Source: Lachnospiraceae bacterium UBA3332
GTDB lineage: Bacteria > Bacillota > Clostridia > Lachnospirales > Lachnospiraceae
Assembly (NCBI GenBank): GCA_002361095.1
Contig: DERU01000040.1
Coordinates: forward strand, 3,705-14,415
DNA length: 10,711 bases
Reading direction: 5' to 3'
The notes under the pieces were generated by a model, which was not told the DNA's origin, searched no databases, and saw only the letters and a list, made by a program, of their open reading frames with translations. How positions within the stretch are numbered: the first letter of the stretch is position 1; the number at the start of each line of letters is the position of its first letter. A program made the translations under genes and the position numbers. This document shows positions 6,849 to 10,711 of this stretch, piece after piece.

Positions 6849-6877
6849 TTTACAAATTGCGGGAAGTGCATTAAGAT
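6849..6877 (+). promoter_or_regulatory. Predicted promoter of the thrS T-box operon
   Basis: The -35 box is TTTACA (6849-6854), the spacer is 17 bases, and the -10 box is TAAGAT (6872-6877), immediately upstream of the T-box stem I. Transcription would start near 6884. Confidence 0.55.
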
Positions 6878-6897
6878 AGCAATAGATATTTTAAATG

Positions 6898-7138
6898 CAT
6901 TGAAGAGAAGAGTAGGACTGTGGAATGTGACAGAGAGGGATGCCGGCAATGCCAAAGGCAGCGCCGCGCTGGAAGCGTCCTGACAGGCAGCAGTTTGAAA
7001 ACCGGCTCTGAGCGGCCCCAATACGGCCCGGTGACTCCGTTATCGTCAAGGAGTGGCTTGGAGTTTTCTGCAGGCAAGCAGGGTGGAACCGCGTACGATA
7101 CGTCCCATGCATTACGATTGTGATGCATGGGATTTTTT
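6898..7138 (+). promoter_or_regulatory. T-box riboswitch, threonine type
   Basis: A T-box leader binds a specific tRNA and lets transcription continue when that tRNA is uncharged. The T-box sequence AGGGTGGAACCGCG lies at 7080-7093; its bulge TGGA (7084-7087) would pair with the tRNA 3' end UCCA, fitting tRNA-Thr with discriminator U. Stem I has AGTA (6911-6914) opposite the specifier loop, closed by GGACTG (6915-6920) with CAGTTT (6991-6996); the loop reads GAAAACCGG, so ACC (7001-7003), a threonine codon, is the specifier. AGAGAGGGA (6932-6940) and CCGTTATC (7038-7045) are typical conserved stretches. It regulates the membrane protein gene and thrS downstream. Confidence 0.92.
7103..7138 (+). 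terminator. T-box regulated terminator
   Basis: Ten-base stem TCCCATGCAT (7103-7112) with ATGCATGGGA (7123-7132), extended by three inner pairs, followed by six T (7133-7138). CGTCCC at its 5' side can instead pair with the T-box sequence to form the antiterminator. It may also stop transcripts arriving from the mutase gene. Confidence 0.9.
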
Positions 7139-7175
7139 ATACGATAGGAAATGAAATTTCCTATCGTATAAAAAA
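7133..7175. repeat. Perfect 20-bp inverted repeat after the T-box terminator
   Basis: TTTTTTATACGATAGGAAAT (7133-7152), a 3-base loop GAA, and its exact reverse complement (7156-7175). The left arm begins with the T-run of the T-box terminator, so the two structures share bases. In read-through RNA it would fold into a very stable hairpin. Confidence 0.85.
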
Positions 7176-7350
7176 GACGGTGATGCGTACTCGCGCGTGA
7201 GGAAAAAGTTGCCTGACGGCAACCGCGCTCGACGCGGCGTGTGCGCGCAAGCGCGAAGCAACCGGCTTTCATACGTGGTGGCGGGCAAGAATGGGCATAC
7301 CGGCTTTCCGGTGTGGCAACCGCGCCGGAAATCGGCGCATGTGAGAGGAA
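7176..7350 (+). other. Hairpin-rich non-coding leader segment
   Basis: No gene is evident between the palindrome and the next ribosome site. At least six short hairpins are visible: 7190-7201 (CTCG/TGAG), 7208-7223 (GTTGCC/GGCAAC), 7223-7237 (CCGCG/CGCGG), 7243-7254 (GCGC, GCAA tetraloop, GCGC), 7296-7315 (CATACCGG/CCGGTGTG) and 7322-7338 (GCGCCG/CGGCGC). GCAACCG recurs at 7219, 7258 and 7316, and ACCGGCTTTC at 7261 and 7299. This may be a decayed or mobile intergenic repeat, or a structured part of the mRNA leader. Confidence 0.5.
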
Positions 7351-7363
7351 GAAGGAGGAGCAT

Positions 7364-7600
7364 ATGAAAGAAAAAATGGAATGTGTACAAAATTTTTTGA
7401 CGGAGAAGGAAGAAAACACCAGACTGGATTTGATTTTATGCCTGTTGGTTGCGTTTTTGTCCGGCATGGTGATCGGCCTGCTGGGCGCACCGGCAAGAAA
7501 AGCGAGAAAGTATTTTGGATGCTTTAACGGCAGCTTTAACGGCAACTGCGGTGCGGAAGAGGACTGCTGCTGTGGGGAATGTGAAAAAGCGGACGTTTAA
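7364..7600 (+). CDS. Small single-pass membrane protein with Cys-rich tail, 78 aa
   Basis: A 78-residue protein I cannot assign to a family. A charged N-terminus (1-20) is followed by one hydrophobic segment, LDLILCLLVAFLSGMVIGLL (21-40), then a basic stretch (ARKARK, 44-49) and a tail with Cys53, Cys62, Cys68, Cys69, Cys70 and Cys73. The basic residues after the helix suggest that the cysteine tail stays in the cytoplasm, where it could bind metal or form a redox cluster. The GxxxGLLGAP pattern superficially recalls YtxH-type small membrane proteins. Start ATG 7364 follows AAGGAGGAG (7352-7360); a GTG at 7241 in the same frame has no ribosome site and would translate the hairpin region. The gene ends 18 bases before thrS and follows the T-box, so it should rise with threonine starvation. 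The link to threonyl-tRNA supply is unexplained. Confidence 0.75.
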   Translation: MKEKMECVQNFLTEKEENTRLDLILCLLVAFLSGMVIGLLGAPARKARKYFGCFNGSFNGNCGAEEDCCCGECEKADV

Positions 7601-7618
7601 GGGGAAAGGAGGAGCGGA

Positions 7619-9535
7619 ATGAAAATAACATTAAAAGACGGCTCCGTCAAAGAATACGCAAACGCGATGACGGTTATGGACATTGCGCGGGACATCAGCG
7701 AAGGGCTTGCCCGTGTGGCGGTTGCCGGGGAACTGGACGGGGAAACGGTGGACTTGCGCACGGTGGTGGAGAAGGACGCCTGCCTGCATATTTTGACGGC
7801 GAAGGATGAAAAAGGACTGGCGGTTTTGCGTCATACGGCCAGCCATGTGATGGCCCAGGCCCTCAAGCGGCTGTATCCCGGCTGTAAGCTGGCTATCGGC
7901 CCTTCCATTGCGGACGGATTTTATTATGATGTGGAATTTGTTTCGCCTCTTACCAGCGATGATTTTGAAAAGATCGAAGCGGAGATGAAAAAGATCATCA
8001 AAGAGGATTTGGAGATCATCCGTTTTACCCTGCCCAGAGAAGAAGCCATCGCCTATATGAAGGGACGCAACGAGCCTTATAAAGTGGAACTGATTGAGGA
8101 TTTGCCCGAGGATGCGCAGATCAGCTTTTACAGCCAGGGGGAGTTTGTGGATTTGTGCGCGGGACCGCATCTGTCCGGCACCGGGAATGTGGGAAAAGCG
8201 TTTAAAATCATGAGCCTTGCGGGTGCGTACTGGCGGGGCGATGAGCACAACAAAATGCTCACCCGGCTCTATGCAACGGCTTTTGTCAAAAAAGAGGAAC
8301 TGGATGCCTATATTACCATGATGGAGGAGGCAAAAAAGCGCGACCACAGAAAGCTGGGCAGGGAATTGGGTCTGTTCATGATGCATGAGGCAGGGCCGGG
8401 TTTCCCGTTCTTTCTGCCCAAAGGGATGACGCTGAAAAATACCCTGCTGGATTACTGGAGGGCGATCCATAAGCGGGCGGGTTATGTGGAAATTTCCACT
8501 CCTATCATTTTAAACCGGAGCCTTTGGGAGACGTCCGGGCATTGGGATCATTATAAAAACAATATGTATACCACCATAATCGATGAGCAGGATTATGCGG
8601 TCAAGCCCATGAACTGCCCGGGGGGCGTTTTGGTCTATGCCGCAGAGCCCCGTTCTTACCGGGATTTGCCCATGCGGGTAGGGGAACTGGGACTTGTACA
8701 CCGCCATGAGAAATCCGGACAGCTGCATGGCCTGATGCGGGTGCGCTGTTTTACGCAGGACGATGCGCATATTTTTATGACACCGGAGCAGATTAAGGAT
8801 GAAATCAAGGGCGTGGTGGCTTTGATTGACGAGGTCTATGCGCTGTTTGGTTTTGAATACCATGTGGAACTCTCCACCAGGCCGGAGGATTCCATGGGAA
8901 GCGATGAGGACTGGGAAATGGCTACGGATGCCCTGCGCAGCGCGCTGGATGAACTGCAGCTTCCCTACGTGGTCAATGAGGGGGATGGTGCGTTTTACGG
9001 CCCCAAGATCGATTTCCATCTGGTGGATTGTATCGGAAGAACCTGGCAGTGCGGAACGATTCAGCTGGATTTTCAGCTGCCGCAGCGGTTTGAACTGGAA
9101 TACATCGGTGCGGACGGTGAAAAGCACAGGCCAATCATGATTCACCGTGTGGTATTTGGTTCCATTGAACGCTTTATCGGAATTTTGATCGAACATTTTG
9201 CGGGCGCCTTCCCCACCTGGCTCGCCCCGGTGCAGGCGCGGGTGCTGCCGATCTCCGACAAATATATGGATTACGCAAACCATGTGAAGGAGCGTCTGGA
9301 AAGCGCCGGTATCCGCGCGGAGGTGGATACGCGTTCCGAAAAAATCGGATACAAAATCCGCGAGGCGCAGACATCCAAAATTCCATATATGCTGGTAGTG
9401 GGGCAGAAGGAAGAGGAGGAAAAAACCGTGGCGGTCAGGAGCCGCCGTGCGGGGGATGAAGGCGCGAGAAGCCTGGAGGATTTTGTGGAAGCGGTCTGTG
9501 AAGAAATCCGCACAAAAGGCATTGCAAAAAAATAA
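7619..9535 (+). CDS. thrS: Threonine--tRNA ligase
   Basis: Cytoplasmic class II aminoacyl-tRNA synthetase that charges tRNA-Thr with threonine using ATP and edits mischarged Ser-tRNA-Thr. At 638 residues it is full length: TGS domain (about 1-62), editing domain with HTASH (His72, His76) and DLCAGPH (Cys180, His184), catalytic core (about 245-535) and anticodon-binding domain (about 540-638). The catalytic zinc ligands are Cys333 (MNCPGG), His384 (DDAHIF) and His509 (IHR). Motif 2 runs through VHRHEKSGQLHGLMRVR (360-376) and motif 3 is GSIERFIGILIEH (514-526). Start ATG 7619 follows AAGGAGGAG (7606-7614). It is the second gene after the threonine T-box and shares a transcript with the small membrane protein. 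Nothing looks damaged or unusual in the enzyme. Confidence 0.98.
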   Translation: MKITLKDGSVKEYANAMTVMDIARDISEGLARVAVAGELDGETVDLRTVVEKDACLHILTAKDEKGLAVLRHTASHVMAQALKRLYPGCKLAIGPSIADGFYYDVEFVSPLTSDDFEKIEAEMKKIIKEDLEIIRFTLPREEAIAYMKGRNEPYKVELIEDLPEDAQISFYSQGEFVDLCAGPHLSGTGNVGKAFKIMSLAGAYWRGDEHNKMLTRLYATAFVKKEELDAYITMMEEAKKRDHRKLGRELGLFMMHEAGPGFPFFLPKGMTLKNTLLDYWRAIHKRAGYVEISTPIILNRSLWETSGHWDHYKNNMYTTIIDEQDYAVKPMNCPGGVLVYAAEPRSYRDLPMRVGELGLVHRHEKSGQLHGLMRVRCFTQDDAHIFMTPEQIKDEIKGVVALIDEVYALFGFEYHVELSTRPEDSMGSDEDWEMATDALRSALDELQLPYVVNEGDGAFYGPKIDFHLVDCIGRTWQCGTIQLDFQLPQRFELEYIGADGEKHRPIMIHRVVFGSIERFIGILIEHFAGAFPTWLAPVQARVLPISDKYMDYANHVKERLESAGIRAEVDTRSEKIGYKIREAQTSKIPYMLVVGQKEEEEKTVAVRSRRAGDEGARSLEDFVEAVCEEIRTKGIAKK

Positions 9536-9549
9536 CGGAATGGTATAGG
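9522..9549 (+). promoter_or_regulatory. Possible promoter of the DUF1540 gene
   Basis: The -35-like box is TTGCAA (9522-9527), the spacer is 16 bases, and the -10-like box is TATAGG (9544-9549), preceded by TGG, an extended -10. The -35 box lies inside the end of thrS. An alternative pair, TTGAAA (9552-9557) and TAATAC (9571-9576), has too short a spacer. Confidence 0.35.
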
Positions 9550-9590
9550 TTTTGAAAATCCTGCGCAGACTAATACCGAAACAAAGATTT

Positions 9591-9624
9591 TCCGGCGCCG
9601 TCCGTACAACAGGACGCCGCCGGA
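9591..9624 (+). terminator. GC-rich hairpin between thrS and the DUF1540 gene
   Basis: A 13-base stem with one mismatch, TCCGGCGCCGTCC (9591-9603) with GGACGCCGCCGGA (9612-9624), and an 8-base loop. Only CATTTC follows, so it is a weak terminator at best. It may instead be a stabilising or processing hairpin, ending 9 bases before the next ribosome site. Confidence 0.4.
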
Positions 9625-9645
9625 CATTTCAGCGGAGGTAGGATC

Positions 9646-9963
9646 ATGGCAGATTTGAAATGTGCAGTGAAGAACTGTATGTACAACAGCAGCGATTGCT
9701 GCTGCAAAGGTGACATTATGGTAGGCGGTATGCGCGCCTGCGACTGTGAGGAAACGTGTTGTGAAAGCTTTCGCGAAGAGCGGGAAGGCAGCGCGTCCAA
9801 CGCCTGCAAGGAACGCCCTTCCAAAACGATCAGCATCGACTGCGAGGCGGTAAAGTGTATGTACAATACCAATTACAAGTGTCATGCGGAACACGTGGAC
9901 ATTCGGGGCAACGGCGCGTGCGACTGCAAAGAGACGGCTTGCGCCACATTCCGGGAAAGATAA
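9646..9963 (+). CDS. Tandem DUF1540 cysteine-rich protein, 105 aa
   Basis: A small protein made of two copies of the DUF1540 domain (PF07561), joined by a linker around residues 44-62. Repeat 1 (about 6-42) and repeat 2 (about 66-102) share the pattern C-x4-CMYN, then a Cys or Cys cluster, a glycine (V-GG or R-GNG), ACDC-ET-C and a closing SF or TF. Cysteines are 6, 11, 18, 19, 20, 32, 34, 38, 39 in the first and 66, 71, 79, 92, 94, 99 in the second, plus Cys54 in the linker. The spacing suggests metal binding, but no function is established for the family, which is common in Clostridia. Repeat 1 has extra cysteines (18-20, 38-39) that repeat 2 lacks. No signal peptide or membrane segment. 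Start ATG 9646 is 7 bases after GGAGG (9634-9638). It stands between thrS and infC, probably as its own unit. Confidence 0.88.
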   Translation: MADLKCAVKNCMYNSSDCCCKGDIMVGGMRACDCEETCCESFREEREGSASNACKERPSKTISIDCEAVKCMYNTNYKCHAEHVDIRGNGACDCKETACATFRER

Positions 9964-9970
9964 AAAAATT

Positions 9971-10005
9971 ACACGGCAGGCATTGACAGACAGTGCCTGC
10001 TGTGT
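9971..10005 (-). terminator. Inverted repeat, reverse-strand terminator overlapping the infC promoter
   Basis: Twelve-base stem ACACGGCAGGCA (9971-9982) with TGCCTGCTGTGT (9994-10005), one G-U pair, and an 11-base loop. Read on the minus strand the hairpin is followed by AA and seven T (complement of 9962-9970), a good intrinsic terminator. In the + direction the tail is TAATAT, so it would end the DUF1540 transcript only weakly. Confidence 0.5.
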
Positions 10006-10011
10006 TAATAT
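9983..10011 (+). promoter_or_regulatory. Strong predicted promoter of the infC operon
   Basis: A perfect -35 TTGACA (9983-9988), a 17-base spacer, an extended -10 TGT (10003-10005), and TAATAT (10006-10011). The -35 box sits in the loop of the inverted repeat at 9971-10005. Transcription would start near 10018. Confidence 0.75.
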
Positions 10012-10017
10012 AACCAA

Positions 10018-10208
10018 GTACGTGAAAGCGTACATAACAGACAAGCAGAGTTCCACTCTCACCCTATAGCAAGCAGGCTCATAGGCGTTCATATTTTACA
10101 TCTTTGCAGGATGCAGATTATGCATTCTTAGGTGGAGTATGTGGGTGGATCGTTGCGATCCGCTTTTTTTGCGGGAAAATTTAATTATTCTTATGGAGGG
10201 AAACGACC
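10018..10208 (+). promoter_or_regulatory. infC operon leader, probable L20-type attenuator
   Basis: In Firmicutes the infC-rpmI-rplT transcript is controlled by ribosomal protein L20, which binds the leader and favours early termination. This leader of about 190 bases has the expected layout: hairpins at 10018-10033 (GTACG/CGTAC), 10047-10059 (AGAGT/ACTCT), 10063-10085 (CCTAT/ATAGG) and 10111-10125 (ATGCA/TGCAT), then a strong terminator before the ribosome site. The class is assigned from position and architecture; I have not matched it to a covariance model. Confidence 0.6.
10145..10170 (+). terminator. Leader terminator upstream of infC
   Basis: Eight-pair stem GTGGATCG (10145-10152) with CGATCCGC (10156-10163), loop TTG, followed by seven T (10164-10170). 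It is located 24 bases before the infC ribosome site, where it would work as an attenuator. Confidence 0.85.
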
Positions 10209-10711
10209 ATTAGCGAACTATTTATCAATGAACAGATCAGGGACAGGGAGATTCGTCTGATTGGGGAAGACGGCGCACAGCTCGGCATTATGTCTCCGAG
10301 GGATGCGATGAAACTGGCGGAGGAAGCGGGACTGGATCTTGTGAAGATTGCGCCTACGGCGAAACCGCCCGTGTGCAAGATTGTGGACTATGGCAAGTTC
10401 AAGTATGAGCAGGTCAGGAAGGAAAAGGAAGCCAGGAAGAAGCAGAGGACCATCGAAATCAAGGAAATCCGCCTGTCTCCCAATATTGACACCAACGACT
10501 TGAATACCAAGATAAACGCGGCGAGAAAGTTCCTCACGAAAGGAGACAAGGTGAAGGTGACGCTTCGTTTCCGCGGCCGTGAGATTGCCCATATGAACAG
10601 CAGTAAGCATATTTTGGATGATTTTGCAAAAGAACTTTCCGATATTGCAGTAATGGAGAAGGCACCCAAGGTGGAAGGCCGCAGTATGACAATGTTTTTA
10701 ACTGAAAAGCG
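10209..10711 (+). CDS. infC: Translation initiation factor IF-3 (3' end cut by window)
   Basis: IF-3 binds the 30S subunit, keeps it apart from 50S and checks start-codon pairing. The reading frame begins at ATT 10209, 9 bases after GGAGG (10195-10199), and reads SELFINEQIRDREIRLI. It has the N-terminal domain (about 1-75) with LVKIAPTAKPPVCKI (45-59) and YGKFKYE (61-67), the basic linker, and the C-terminal domain with KEIRLSPNIDTND (85-97) and VTLRFRGREIAH (117-128). 167 codons are visible; the usual length is about 165-175, so only the last few residues are missing. The ATT start is characteristic of infC and in E. coli allows IF-3 to limit its own synthesis. rpmI and rplT are expected next but lie outside the window. 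Confidence 0.97.
   Translation, partial: MSELFINEQIRDREIRLIGEDGAQLGIMSPRDAMKLAEEAGLDLVKIAPTAKPPVCKIVDYGKFKYEQVRKEKEARKKQRTIEIKEIRLSPNIDTNDLNTKINAARKFLTKGDKVKVTLRFRGREIAHMNSSKHILDDFAKELSDIAVMEKAPKVEGRSMTMFLTEK

Noticed and set aside
7241..7363. Longer start (GTG 7241) for the small membrane protein
   Set aside because: It would translate the hairpin-rich leader; no ribosome site is present, whereas ATG 7364 has AAGGAGGAG.
10193..10213. Six-codon upstream frame (ATG 10193 to TAG 10211) overlapping the infC start
   Set aside because: It has no ribosome site of its own and its first codons form the infC Shine-Dalgarno sequence; most likely chance.

Overview
The window reads as ordinary chromosomal core and near-core sequence of an anaerobic Gram-positive bacterium of the Clostridia, most likely Lachnospiraceae. 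The supports are strong GGAGG-type ribosome binding sites, a tRNA-sensing T-box leader before thrS, tandem DUF1540 and C_GCAxxG_C_C proteins, an infC gene starting with ATT behind a leader with an intrinsic terminator, and TTGACA/TATAAT-type promoters. All genes seen are on the + strand. The genus cannot be fixed from the sequence alone. I saw no insertion sequence, phage gene, CRISPR array, tRNA or rRNA.

Left part (1-2764): a SEC-C zinc-motif protein with its own promoter and terminator. Next comes a spacer of about 216 bases with hairpins and one copy of a 48-base repeat, leading into an uncharacterised 286-residue protein with two QW-like motifs that suggest an alpha/alpha toroid fold. A 53-codon gene with a near-perfect Shine-Dalgarno sequence and its own terminator follows, then a C_GCAxxG_C_C cysteine protein.

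Middle (2765-6839): a sugar unit. A GH94 disaccharide phosphorylase, closest in remembered sequence to N,N'-diacetylchitobiose phosphorylase, is followed after 93 bases by an alpha-phosphohexomutase. The first enzyme would release a sugar 1-phosphate without spending ATP and the second would turn it into the 6-phosphate. The second copy of the 48-base repeat lies between them.

Right part (6840-10711): a threonine-type T-box riboswitch (ACC specifier, UGGA antiterminator bulge) with an intrinsic terminator. Directly after it come a perfect 20-bp inverted repeat and about 185 bases packed with small hairpins. Then come a small one-pass membrane protein with a cysteine-rich tail and, 18 bases later, thrS; both should be under T-box control. 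A two-domain DUF1540 protein and the infC operon follow: promoter, leader with terminator, and infC from an ATT codon, cut by the window end just before its stop.

I find no clear new multi-gene defence or mobile system. The points most worth a second look are non-coding: the 48-base repeat placed just before two translation starts, and the palindrome plus hairpin array between the T-box and its operon. Among proteins, the QW-motif protein, the 53-residue protein and the cysteine-tailed membrane protein stand out.
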